26,677 nt of DNA from Chloroflexota bacterium (GCA_021786265.1 JAJYNP010000064.1:1-26677), one strand, 5' to 3'. Positions 1 through 6,992 are shown, counted from the first letter of the stretch. The notes: generated by a model from the letters alone, not told the origin. Translations and numbers: made by a program.

Positions 1-533
1 ATCAATGCGACCTGCCCCGGCTGGCGCTCGGCGAGGCCGAGCGCGACGTTCACGGCGACGGTGGTGGTCCCGACCCCGCCCTTCGCGCCGAAGAACGCGA
101 TCGCCTGGTGCTGCCGCGTGGTGACCGCGGGCGGCGATGGCGCCGGGGCGATGCCCCCGGAGCGCTGGTACCGGAGGGTCAGCGCGTCGACCCGGGCCTC
201 GAGCTCGCGCGCGTCGTAGGGGCGGACGATCACGTCGTCGGCGCCGGCCTCGAGCAGGCGCACTCGCTCGTCCACCTCCCTGGTCTGGGCGAAGCACAGG
301 ATCGGGAGAGGAGCGGCGAGCGGTCGAGCACGCAGCTCGTGGATGAGGGCAGCGGCGTCGGTGCCGTCACCGGGAAGGTCGACGAGCAGGACGCCATGCG
401 TGGGGGCCTCGTCGAGCAACGCCGCCCGGTCGGCCGCGACATCGACCGTGTGGCCGGCGTGTCGAAGGATCTCCGCGATCCGGTCGGCCTCGGCCGGATC
501 GGCCTCGAGCAGCAGGATCGAGCTGGCCGGCAC
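1..533 (-). CDS. CpaE-like receiver/ParA-type ATPase, partial (C-terminus off window)
   Basis: The minus strand encodes 177 residues from a GTG at 533, preceded by a strong GGAGGAG Shine-Dalgarno. Residues 5-120 form a response-regulator receiver fold: ILLLEAD at 6-12, the phospho-acceptor candidate D52 in GVLLVD, and GADDVIVRP at 97-105. A Pro/Ala linker (about 125-142) leads to a ParA/MinD-type deviant Walker A, GAKGGVGTTT at 149-158, after which the gene leaves the window. This order matches CpaE/TadZ proteins, which place Tad/Flp pilus machinery at a cell pole; other receiver-MinD fusions are possible. The receiver looks degenerate: one acid of the usual acidic pair is alanine (E10-A11) and the conserved lysine is arginine (R104), so phosphorylation is doubtful. 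No Tad genes are visible because the relevant flank lies outside the window. Confidence 0.85.
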   Translation of the reverse strand, partial: MPASSILLLEADPAEADRIAEILRHAGHTVDVAADRAALLDEAPTHGVLLVDLPGDGTDAAALIHELRARPLAAPLPILCFAQTREVDERVRLLEAGADDVIVRPYDARELEARVDALTLRYQRSGGIAPAPSPPAVTTRQHQAIAFFGAKGGVGTTTVAVNVALGLAERQPGQVAL

Positions 534-570
534 GGGTCTCCTCCGGTTCCTGGGATGGGCGGACGGTGTG

Positions 571-579
571 AGTCTAGCA
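571..579 (-). promoter_or_regulatory. Extended -10 promoter for the CpaE-like gene
   Basis: Read on the minus strand this is TGCTAGACT, an extended -10 (TGn plus a TAnnnT hexamer). It would start transcription near 564, giving a leader of about 30 bases that contains the GGAGGAG Shine-Dalgarno of the minus-strand gene. No TTGACA-like -35 is apparent. It forms an imperfect inverted repeat with the plus-strand box at 590-598. Confidence 0.5.
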
Positions 580-589
580 GTGGCTCGGG

Positions 590-598
590 TGCTATACT
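590..598 (+). promoter_or_regulatory. Extended -10 promoter of rpsF-ssb-rpsR and its leader
   Basis: TGCTATACT is a near-consensus extended -10. A start near 605 gives a leader of about 87 bases before rpsF, ending in AGGAAGGAG (672-680), 11 bases before the ATG. The 17-bp -35 position holds GAGTCT, which is part of the opposing minus-strand -10, so the promoter probably relies on the TG extension. In several phyla the S6:S18 complex binds the rpsF leader to autoregulate. This leader is long enough for that, but I could not fold it convincingly into the known motif. Confidence 0.6.
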
Positions 599-691
599 CC
601 GCCGGTCCTTTCGGCTCCACCGTAGGATCGTGCCTGCGCGGCATTCCGATCCCGAGCGGGGCATCTCCCACAGGAAGGAGAATCCTGGCGC

Positions 692-1090
692 ATGCGCCGT
701 TACGAACTCATGCTCATCCTCCGGCCGGACCTGGTCGAGGAACGCGTTCAGGCCACGCTTGACCGTATCACCCGCTCGATCAGCGCGGCTGACGGCCAGC
801 TCGTGAAGGTGAGCCCGTGGGGCCGCCGCCGGCTGGCGTACCAGATCGGCGCCTACCACGAGGGCTCCTACTACATCGCGCTGTTCGACGCTCCCTCGGC
901 CGCGATCGAGGAGCTCGAGCGCGGGCTGCGGATCACCGAGGAGCTGCTGCGGTATCTCGTCACGCGCGTGGAGCGTCCTGCCGCCCGTCGGGCCGACGTC
1001 GAGGTCGCACCCCCTGAGGAGGAAGAGGAGCCACACGGCGAGTACATCGACGAATCGGAGAGCGAGGCCGCCCCGGCCGCCATCGACTAA
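692..1090 (+). CDS. rpsF: 30S ribosomal protein S6
   Basis: This 132-residue protein opens with the S6 signature MRRYELMLILRPDL and has GRRRLAYQIGAYHEGSYY in the middle (about 45-62), which fits the ferredoxin-like RNA-binding fold. S6 pairs with S18 on the 30S platform. The core ends near residue 105; beyond it lies a strongly acidic tail (PPEEEEEP, then ESESE) of variable kind. The ATG at 692 follows the AGGAAGGAG ribosome-binding site. It is first in an rpsF-ssb-rpsR operon, a widespread arrangement in which the S6 and S18 partners are made together. The usual fourth gene, rplI, does not follow. Confidence 0.97.
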   Translation: MRRYELMLILRPDLVEERVQATLDRITRSISAADGQLVKVSPWGRRRLAYQIGAYHEGSYYIALFDAPSAAIEELERGLRITEELLRYLVTRVERPAARRADVEVAPPEEEEEPHGEYIDESESEAAPAAID

Positions 1091-1119
1091 CAGCGCCGGT
1101 CCGCGAGCGGGAGGGTGCC

Positions 1120-1566
1120 ATGTCGCTCAACAAGTGCATGATCATCGGCAACCTGGGACGCGACCCCGAGATGCGCTACACGCCCAGCGGGCAGGCCGTG
1201 ACCCAGTTCACGGTCGCGGTGAACCGCAACTTCAAGGGGGCGAACGGCGACTGGCAGGAGGAAACCGAGTGGTTTCGCGTGGTGGCCTGGGGGCCGCTCG
1301 CGGAGCGCACCGCGGGCTACCTGCGCAAGGGCCGCAAGGTCTACGTCGAGGGTCGGCTCCAGACCCGGCAGTGGGAGGATCGCGAGGGGCAGAAGCGGTA
1401 CACGACCGAGCTGGTCGCGCAGACCGTGACGCCGCTCGACGCCCGCCCCCGGGAGGACATGGAGGGCGCCGAGCCGGCCGCATCGCGCCCCGGGCGCGGC
1501 GAGCCTGCCCCGGCCGGGGAGACCGGCGACGACACCTACGCCGACCTGGACGACCTTCCGTTCTGA
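1120..1566 (+). CDS. ssb: Single-stranded DNA-binding protein
   Basis: The 148-residue product begins MSLNKCMIIGNLGRDPEMRY and continues with TPSGQAVTQFTVAVNR, the bacterial SSB OB-fold (about 1-108). It binds single-stranded DNA as a tetramer in replication, repair and recombination. A Pro/Gly/Glu-rich linker follows, then the acidic tip DLDDLPF at the very C-terminus. This tip docks client proteins, which in other bacteria include PriA and RecG, both encoded later in this window. The ATG is preceded by GGGAGGG (about 1109-1115). It sits between rpsF and rpsR, 29 bases after rpsF, as in many bacteria. Confidence 0.97.
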   Translation: MSLNKCMIIGNLGRDPEMRYTPSGQAVTQFTVAVNRNFKGANGDWQEETEWFRVVAWGPLAERTAGYLRKGRKVYVEGRLQTRQWEDREGQKRYTTELVAQTVTPLDARPREDMEGAEPAASRPGRGEPAPAGETGDDTYADLDDLPF

Positions 1567-1639
1567 TGCCGCCGCGTGCGGCGACCGAGCCGGTGCAGCT
1601 GATCACAGAACCTGACGTCGAACGAGAGGATTGCGAACC

Positions 1640-1906
1640 GTGCCGCCTGTAAGGTCCAAGAAGCGAGACGACTACTACCGCGACCGGCGCCGCCGGAAGG
1701 TCTGCGCGTTCTGCGCGGACAAGGCGTCGCAGATCGACTACAAGGAAGTCAACCGCCTGCGCCGGTACCTGTCGGAGCGGGCCAAGATCGAGCCGCGCCG
1801 GAAGACCGGGACGTGCGCCGAGCACCAGCGGCAGCTGTCGGTGGCGCTGAAGCGCGCCCGCCACGTGGCGCTGCTGCCCTACGCCCCGCAGCACCTGCGT
1901 CCCTGA
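1640..1906 (+). CDS. rpsR: 30S ribosomal protein S18 (zinc-binding form)
   Basis: The 88-residue protein contains [17 protein letters not shown] (34-50) and a basic N-terminus. S18 binds S6 and 16S rRNA in the 30S platform. I chose the GTG at 1640 because GAGAGGA (1624-1630) lies 9 bases upstream; a TTG at 1631 would directly abut that site. Cysteines C22, C25 and C59 with H62 make a C+ zinc-ribbon version rather than the cysteine-free paralogue made under zinc shortage in some bacteria. A tail of about 10 residues (ending APQHLRP) extends past the common core. The operon appears to end here. Confidence 0.95.
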   Translation: MPPVRSKKRDDYYRDRRRRKVCAFCADKASQIDYKEVNRLRRYLSERAKIEPRRKTGTCAEHQRQLSVALKRARHVALLPYAPQHLRP

Positions 1907-1925
1907 CGCGCTGACGTGCCAGGGA

Positions 1926-1949
1926 CCGCCGCGCCCGGGGTGGGCGGCG
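1926..1949 (+). terminator. GC-rich hairpin after rpsR, possible terminator
   Basis: Twenty bases after the rpsR stop, CGCCG (1927-1931) and CCC (1934-1936) can pair with GGG (1942-1944) and CGGCG (1945-1949) around a GGGGT loop with a two-base bulge. There is no T-run, so intrinsic termination is uncertain. It could instead be an mRNA 3'-end stabiliser. Confidence 0.3.
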
Positions 1950-1966
1950 TGTCCCGCGGCGCTGCC

Positions 1967-1980
1967 GAGGCCGGGGCCTC
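1967..1980 (+). repeat. Perfect inverted repeat abutting a start codon
   Basis: GAGGCC-GG-GGCCTC is a perfect 6-bp inverted repeat whose last base touches the ATG of the exporter gene at 1981. There is no separate Shine-Dalgarno here. As RNA it would fold with 5 bp and a four-base loop directly against the start codon. Confidence 0.5.
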
Positions 1981-2835
1981 ATGGCGCTGACCCTGTTCCT
2001 GGCGGGCGGAGGGCTGCTCGCCGGGACCTTCGGGGCCCTCCTCGGCCTGGGCGGTGGCATCCTCATCGTGCCGCTGCTGACTCTTGGCTTCGGGCTGCCG
2101 TTCCGCGAGGCCGTTGCGATCAGCCTGATGGCCGTGATCACGACGTCCTCGGCAAGCGCCGCGGTGTACCTCGAGCGGCGGCTGGCGAACCTCCGCCTCG
2201 GGCTCACGCTCGAGCTGTTCACGGCAACCGGGGCACTGGTTGGCGGGCTCGCGGCGTTCCTGCTCTCGGACCGTGTGCTGGCCGGGCTCTTCGCGGTGAT
2301 GCTGGGGTACGCGGCGTGGAGCATGGTGCGCCGCGCCGGCGCGCGGCAGCGGCCCATGGCGGTTGGCGTCCCGGAGGCCGGCGCGTCCCCGGACGGCGTG
2401 CGGCCCGGGTACCTCGCGTCGCTCGGCGGCACGGACTACACCGTCCGCCGCCTGCGGGTCGGGATCGGCCTCGCCTTTGTCGCGGGCGTCCTCTCGGCGC
2501 TGCTCGGGGTGGGCGGCGGGGTGGTCAAGGTGCCGGCGATGAACCTGGTGATGGGTGTACCACTGCGGGTCGCCACGGCGACCAGCAACCTCATGATCGG
2601 TGTCACGGCGTCGGCCTCCGCGATCCTGTACCTGCTCCGTGGCCAGGTCGATCCCTATGTGGCCGGCCCGGTGGTGGTGGGTGTCTTCGTGGGTGCCGTG
2701 ACGACCTCGCGGGTCGCCCACCGGGTGCCGACGGGGGTCCTGCGCACGCTGTTCGTCGTCGTGCTCTGCTACACCGCCGTGGAGATGGCCGCCCGCGCGC
2801 TGGCCCTGCCGATCATCGGTGGGCTCGGTGCCTGA
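1981..2835 (+). CDS. TauE/SafE-type membrane exporter (sulfite/organosulfur anion family)
   Basis: This 284-residue, very hydrophobic protein has two internally repeated halves, each with the family glycine motif: GLGGGILIVP at 22-31 and GVGGGVVKVP at 176-185. Each motif is followed by a helix with Ser/Thr-rich stretches (ITTSSASAA at 53-61; ATSNLMIGVTASASA at 200-214). About eight membrane segments are expected, with a hydrophilic loop at about 117-157 between the halves. Family members export sulfite, sulfoacetate or related anions, or take up taurine-linked compounds; the substrate cannot be assigned here. The next gene is a DUF1634 protein, a common partner of this family. The start is the first ATG and lacks a Shine-Dalgarno. 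Confidence 0.88.
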   Translation: MALTLFLAGGGLLAGTFGALLGLGGGILIVPLLTLGFGLPFREAVAISLMAVITTSSASAAVYLERRLANLRLGLTLELFTATGALVGGLAAFLLSDRVLAGLFAVMLGYAAWSMVRRAGARQRPMAVGVPEAGASPDGVRPGYLASLGGTDYTVRRLRVGIGLAFVAGVLSALLGVGGGVVKVPAMNLVMGVPLRVATATSNLMIGVTASASAILYLLRGQVDPYVAGPVVVGVFVGAVTTSRVAHRVPTGVLRTLFVVVLCYTAVEMAARALALPIIGGLGA

Positions 2836-3181
2836 GTCCGACACCCCGCGCCTCGTGGCACGGCTGCTGGCGGTGGGCACCGTGGCGAGCGTGGCACTGG
2901 TGGCGATCGGCACGGTCGTCATGTCGCTGGCGGACCGCGTGCCCGTCACCGAGCCCGGCCCGGCGTTCCGGCCCGCAGGACTGCCCGGCGACCTGCTCGC
3001 GGGGCGGGCCTCGGGGTTCCTGTGGGTGGGCCTCGCGATCGCGGTCGCCCTGCCGTCGGCGCGGGTCGCCCTTGCCTGCATCGGGTACCTGCGCGAGGGT
3101 GACCGTCGCCAGGCGGCCGTGGCCCTGGGGGTCTTCGCCGTCCTGGCGTTGTCGACGGCGGTCGCCCTCGTGACCCGGTAG
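2828..3181 (+). CDS. DUF1634 small membrane protein, partner of TauE/SafE exporter
   Basis: This is a protein of about 117 residues with three predicted membrane helices: VARLLAVGTVASVALVAIGT near the N-terminus, a central one beginning GFLWVGLAIAVALPS, and VALGVFAVLALSTAVAL near the C-terminus. The size and GFLWVGL region resemble DUF1634, a family usually encoded just after TauE/SafE exporters. Its biochemical role is unknown. The gene overlaps the exporter stop codon, so translation is probably coupled. GTG 2828 has a weak GGTGGG 4 bases upstream; an in-frame GTG at 2819 is the alternative. It is likely a subunit or regulator of the exporter, inferred from context. Confidence 0.72.
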   Translation: MPESDTPRLVARLLAVGTVASVALVAIGTVVMSLADRVPVTEPGPAFRPAGLPGDLLAGRASGFLWVGLAIAVALPSARVALACIGYLREGDRRQAAVALGVFAVLALSTAVALVTR

Positions 3182-3190
3182 GCGCCGCGC

Positions 3191-4261
3191 ATGGATGCGA
3201 TCCTGCTCGTCGCGGCCCTGGTCCTGATCCTCCTCGGCGCGGAGCTGTTCACGAACGGCGTGGAGTGGATGGGGCACCGGCTGGATCTCGCCGAGGGCGC
3301 TGTCGGCAGCGTCCTCGCGGCGGTCGGGACCGCGATGCCGGAGACGATGATCCCGTTCGTGGCGATCGTGATGGGCGCGCGGAACGGGCAGGCGCACGAG
3401 GCCGGGATCGGCATCGGCGCGATCCTCGGCGCGCCCTTCATGCTCGCCACCCTGGCCATGCTGGTGACCGGGGTCGCGGTGCTCGTGCGCGCCCGCGCGC
3501 ACACCGGTGACGACGCGCACACCGGTGACGATCGGCTCGAGGTGGACCCCCTGGTCATCGCCCGAGACCTGCGGCACTTCGCCGTGGCGTACGCACTCGC
3601 GGTCGGTGCCGCCCTGCTCCCCGCGTCGCTCGCCGCCGGGAAGACGCTCGTGGCGGTGATCCTGCTCGGCCTGTACGTGGTGTACGTGCGGGCGCACCTG
3701 GGCGCCGAGCGAGCCGACGACGCCGGAGACGACCTGCGGCCGCTGCGGTTCCGCAGGCTGGATCCACGGCGCCGCGAGCATCCGCCCCGGCTGCGCCTGA
3801 TCGGCCTGCAGGTACTGGTGGCGCTGGTCGCGATCGTGGGTGGCGCCGTGGTCTTCGTCCACGCGGTGGGCCAGCTCGCGGCGGGAGCTGGCGTGGACCC
3901 CACCATCATGACGCTCATCATCGCCCCGATCGCGACCGAGCTCCCGGAGAAGTTCAACAGCGTGATCTGGATCCGGCAGGGCAAGGACACGCTGTCCATG
4001 GGCAACATCACGGGCGCGATGGTCTTCCAGAGCTGCATCCCGACGGTCCTTGCCCTGGTGCTCGCGGCCGACGCCTGGACCATCACGCCGGCCTCGCTGC
4101 TCGCCTTCGCCTCGGCGGGCATCGCCTTCGCCTCGACCGCCGCGATCTTCGTGCCGATGCTCTGGCGGCAACGGCTGACCGGCCGGGGGCTGCTGGCCGG
4201 TGGCGCGTTCTACGCGATCTATCTGGGGATCGTGGCCCTCTCGCTGGCGGGCGTGGTCTGA
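3191..4261 (+). CDS. Sodium/calcium-exchanger-superfamily membrane antiporter
   Basis: The 356-residue protein has the two alpha-repeat layout of the CaCA superfamily. Repeat 1 carries LAAVGTAMPETM (42-53, acidic E51) followed by GIGIGAILGAPF. Repeat 2 carries IAPIATELPEKFNS (E250, E253) followed by GNITGAMVFQS. The Gly-Thr-x-x-Pro-Glu and Glu-Leu-Pro-Glu segments match the places where family members bind cations. The second half of each repeat departs from the usual GSNxxN, so ion specificity is open. A charged cytoplasmic loop (about 100-205) separates the halves and holds an AHTGDD duplication. The gene starts 9 bases after the DUF1634 stop, probably in one operon. A Na+/Ca2+, K+ or H+ antiporter are all possible. 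Confidence 0.82.
   Translation: MDAILLVAALVLILLGAELFTNGVEWMGHRLDLAEGAVGSVLAAVGTAMPETMIPFVAIVMGARNGQAHEAGIGIGAILGAPFMLATLAMLVTGVAVLVRARAHTGDDAHTGDDRLEVDPLVIARDLRHFAVAYALAVGAALLPASLAAGKTLVAVILLGLYVVYVRAHLGAERADDAGDDLRPLRFRRLDPRRREHPPRLRLIGLQVLVALVAIVGGAVVFVHAVGQLAAGAGVDPTIMTLIIAPIATELPEKFNSVIWIRQGKDTLSMGNITGAMVFQSCIPTVLALVLAADAWTITPASLLAFASAGIAFASTAAIFVPMLWRQRLTGRGLLAGGAFYAIYLGIVALSLAGVV
3497..3532 (+). repeat. Tandem 18-bp repeat in the antiporter gene
   Basis: Two 18-bp units differing only in the last base (GAC versus GAT) sit in frame and encode AHTGDD twice, residues 103-114, in the loop between the two membrane halves of the antiporter. It looks like a recent slippage or unequal-crossover duplication. 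Confidence 0.9.
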
Positions 4262-4308
4262 GCCGTGCCGGCGTTCGGGGGCCTGGGTTCGGGGTCCCGG
4301 TCGCGGGG

Positions 4309-4314
4309 TATACT
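4309..4314 (+). promoter_or_regulatory. -10 box of ilvE giving a leaderless mRNA
   Basis: TATACT ends 6 bases before the ilvE ATG at 4321. Initiation at the usual distance from a -10 would begin the transcript at or within a base of the A of ATG. No Shine-Dalgarno is present between the box and the start codon. A -35 is not clear; TTCGGG at 4288-4293 is the nearest weak candidate. Confidence 0.62.
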
Positions 4315-4320
4315 CGGCGC

Positions 4321-5295
4321 ATGTTGACCGAAGACGCTTCCCGGACCTCGTCGTCGGCTGCGACGTCGCAGCGGGGCGCGGCCGCTCCGCTCTGCTACCT
4401 GAACGGCGAGTTCCTCCCGCTTGCCGATGCCAACGTCAACATCATGACCCACGCCTTCATGTACGGGACGGCCGTGTTCGAGGGTATCCGCGCGTACTGG
4501 AACGCGGACCAGGGGCAGCTCTACGGCCTGCGCCTGGCGGAGCACTTCCAGCGCATCTCCGACTCCTGCCGCATCCTCTACATGGATCCTCCGGGCGCCG
4601 TGGACGAGCTGGTCGCGCTCACCGTCGACCTGCTCCGGCGCAACGATTTCCACGAGGACGCCTACGTCCGGCCGTCGGTGTACAAGTCGACGCGGGCAAT
4701 CGGGGTGCGCCTGCACAATCTCGAGCAGGCCTTCTACATCCTGGCCATCCCGTTCGGCGACTACATCGACACCACGCACGGCATCCGCACCCAGACGGTG
4801 TCCTGGCGGCGCGTCAGCGACCAGTCGCTCCCGGCCCGCGCCAAGATCGTGGGCGCGTACGTGAACTCGGCGTTCGCGAAGACCGAGGCCCAGCTGGTCG
4901 GAGCGGACGAGGCGATCGTTCTGGCCGCCGACGGGCACGTCTCCGAGGGCAGCGCCGAGAACCTCTTCATGGTGCGGCGCGGCGAGCTGGTCACACCGCC
5001 GGTCACGGACGACATCCTCGAGGGGATCACCCGGGCGGGGATCATCGAGCTCGCGGAGCGCGAACTCGGGCTCCGGGTCGTGCAGCGGCACATCGACCGC
5101 ACCGAGCTGTACGTCGCGGACGAGCTGTTCCTGTGCGGCACCGGGGCGCAGGTCTCGCCCGTCACCGAGGTCGATCACCACCTCCTGGGCGGCGGGCAGG
5201 TCGGCCCGATCACGCGCCGGCTCTCCGAGTCGTACTTCGACGCGGTGCGGGGACGCCTGCCGGCCTATCGGCACTGGCTCACGCCCGTCTACTAG
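4321..5295 (+). CDS. ilvE: Branched-chain amino acid aminotransferase (class IV)
   Basis: The 324-residue protein is a fold-type IV PLP aminotransferase of the usual length. Visible motifs are LNGEFLPLADANVNIMTHAF (27-46), GTAVFEGIRAY (49-59), the PLP lysine in ARAKIVGAY (K175), and the cofactor-binding VSEGSAENLF (208-216). The C-terminal ELFLCGTGAQVSPVTEVD contains the family GTGAQVxP loop. IlvE transfers amino groups between glutamate and the keto acids of leucine, isoleucine and valine, the last step of their synthesis. About 24 Ser/Ala-rich residues precede the conserved core, so a shorter protein is conceivable, but the -10 box directly before ATG 4321 supports this start. D-amino acid or 4-amino-4-deoxychorismate enzymes share the fold but fit less well. 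Confidence 0.93.
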   Translation: MLTEDASRTSSSAATSQRGAAAPLCYLNGEFLPLADANVNIMTHAFMYGTAVFEGIRAYWNADQGQLYGLRLAEHFQRISDSCRILYMDPPGAVDELVALTVDLLRRNDFHEDAYVRPSVYKSTRAIGVRLHNLEQAFYILAIPFGDYIDTTHGIRTQTVSWRRVSDQSLPARAKIVGAYVNSAFAKTEAQLVGADEAIVLAADGHVSEGSAENLFMVRRGELVTPPVTDDILEGITRAGIIELAERELGLRVVQRHIDRTELYVADELFLCGTGAQVSPVTEVDHHLLGGGQVGPITRRLSESYFDAVRGRLPAYRHWLTPVY

Positions 5296-5303
5296 GCCCC
5301 GCC

Positions 5304-6992
5304 CTGGACGCGCCGCCGCCGTCGGGGGTCACATCGCCTCGCCCCCGCCACCATCGCCTGCTGGAGATCCTGCCGGGGGCCGTCACCTGGCTCCTGATCC
5401 TCGCGCCGATCGCGCTGAGCTTCTCGTTCCCGGCGCTCGTCGCGTGGTTCGTCCTCAGCTTCGACTTCTACTGGCTGTACAGGGCCGTGGTCGTGATCGT
5501 GAGCGTCTCGATCACGTTCCTCCGGATCCGGGACGTCCAGGACGCGGACTGGCGGGCCCAGCTCGAGGGTCTCGTGGACCTGCCCACGCGCCAGCGGGTG
5601 ATCGAGGACCGAATCGAGCGGATCCGCGTGCGCGTCCGCGAGCTCGACCGTGCCGGCGATCGGCTGGCGGCACGGGGCGGACGGCGCGAGGGCCGGCGGC
5701 TCGAGGGCGAGCTGGTGACCGTCAAGCGGCTGCTCGCCAGCGGGATCCAGCCGCTGGATCCGCGGCGCCTCGTGCACGTCGCGCTGATCCCGACCTACAC
5801 CGAGCCGTACGAGAAGCTCGAGGCGACCGTCCGCGCCCTGGCGGACGCCGAATGGCCCAGCGATCGGAAGCTGGTCGCGATCATCACGCGCGAGACGGAC
5901 CTGGCGGGGCGCGAGAACGTCGCGCGGCTGCGGGACCTGTTCGGTGCGCGGTTCGCACACTTCTTCCACATCCTGGACCCCCTCGAGCCGGGCGTCGTGA
6001 TCGGGAAGTCGAGCGCGATGGCGTACGGCGGTCGGTGGCTCTACCGCGAGCTGGTCGAGCTCGGATACGACCCGGCGATGGTCATCGTCACCGACCTCGA
6101 CTCCGACTACCGCGTGCATCGGCAGTACTTCACGTACCTCGCCCACCGGTTCGCCATCGAACCAGATCGGTACCACCGGCTCTACCAGCCGGTCCCGATG
6201 TTCCATAACAACCTGTGGGAGGTGCCGCTCGCGGTCCGGCTCACCGCCGTCGGCGCGACCCACATCCAGATGTGGCGGTCGCTCTCGCCTGAGCGCCTGG
6301 TCAGCTTCAGCTCGTACGCGGTCTCCCTCAGGACGGTGCACGAGGTCGGCTACTGGGCCACCGACGCGATCCCCGAGGATTCGCGCTTCTACTGGAAGAG
6401 CTTCTTCACGTACGCGGGCACCTTCCGGGCGGAGCCGCTGTTCATCCCGATCTTCGGCGACGCGGTCCGGGCCCGGACCTACCCGCGGACGCTGTACCAG
6501 CAGTACACCCAGATCCGCCGGTGGGCCTGGGGCGTCACGGACATCCCGTACTACATCCATCACGCGCTCACGCACCCGGAGATCCCGCTTCGCGTACGGC
6601 TGCACCGGCTGGCGGACCTGTGGTCGGACCACATCAACTGGGCGGTCGCGCCGTACGTGCTGCTGTTCGGGTCGAACCTGCCGCTGCTGATCAGCAACCA
6701 GTTCGGCCACTCGGAGTTCGCGCAGACCACGCTCGGCCACAACCTGCCGGTCTACGCCGCCTGGATGCTCACCGGCGCGTTCTGCTGCCTGATGATCCTG
6801 ATCTTCATCGAGGACAGGATCGCGCCGCCGCGGCCGGAGTCGTGGGGCCTGCTGCGCCGCGCGCTGGTCTACGTGCAGTGGCTGGCGGTCCCGGCGGTCG
6901 GGATGGTGTTCAGCAACCTTCCGGCGCTCGACGCGCAGACGCGGCTGATGACGGGGCGGCGGCTGGAGTACCGGGTCACCGAGAAGGTCTGA
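5304..6992 (+). CDS. Membrane-anchored family 2 glycosyltransferase
   Basis: The protein (about 545-562 residues) begins with two membrane helices (VTWLLILAPIALSFSF; FYWLYRAVVVIVSVSITFL) and a charged, coiled-coil-prone Arg/Glu segment. A GT-A fold follows: VALIPTYTEP, the DxD-like VTDLDSD (near 6087-6107), AIPEDSRFYWKSF with the putative catalytic acid, and the processive-enzyme motif QIRRW (6510-6524). Three or four C-terminal helices complete it. This resembles membrane glycan synthases using nucleotide sugars; the product is unknown. The frame is open right after ilvE but has no ATG, GTG or TTG before the first helix. I placed the start at CTG 5304; CTG 5358 or 5361 are alternatives. Translation is probably coupled to ilvE. 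The gene converges on the LCP gene; the 59-bp gap holds only a small GCCC-CTGG-GGGC hairpin. Confidence 0.85.
   Translation: MDAPPPSGVTSPRPRHHRLLEILPGAVTWLLILAPIALSFSFPALVAWFVLSFDFYWLYRAVVVIVSVSITFLRIRDVQDADWRAQLEGLVDLPTRQRVIEDRIERIRVRVRELDRAGDRLAARGGRREGRRLEGELVTVKRLLASGIQPLDPRRLVHVALIPTYTEPYEKLEATVRALADAEWPSDRKLVAIITRETDLAGRENVARLRDLFGARFAHFFHILDPLEPGVVIGKSSAMAYGGRWLYRELVELGYDPAMVIVTDLDSDYRVHRQYFTYLAHRFAIEPDRYHRLYQPVPMFHNNLWEVPLAVRLTAVGATHIQMWRSLSPERLVSFSSYAVSLRTVHEVGYWATDAIPEDSRFYWKSFFTYAGTFRAEPLFIPIFGDAVRARTYPRTLYQQYTQIRRWAWGVTDIPYYIHHALTHPEIPLRVRLHRLADLWSDHINWAVAPYVLLFGSNLPLLISNQFGHSEFAQTTLGHNLPVYAAWMLTGAFCCLMILIFIEDRIAPPRPESWGLLRRALVYVQWLAVPAVGMVFSNLPALDAQTRLMTGRRLEYRVTEKV

Noticed and set aside
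1879..4122. Long minus-strand frame opposite the transporter genes
   Set aside because: Composition shadow of the TauE, DUF1634 and antiporter genes, Ser/Arg-rich with no domain.
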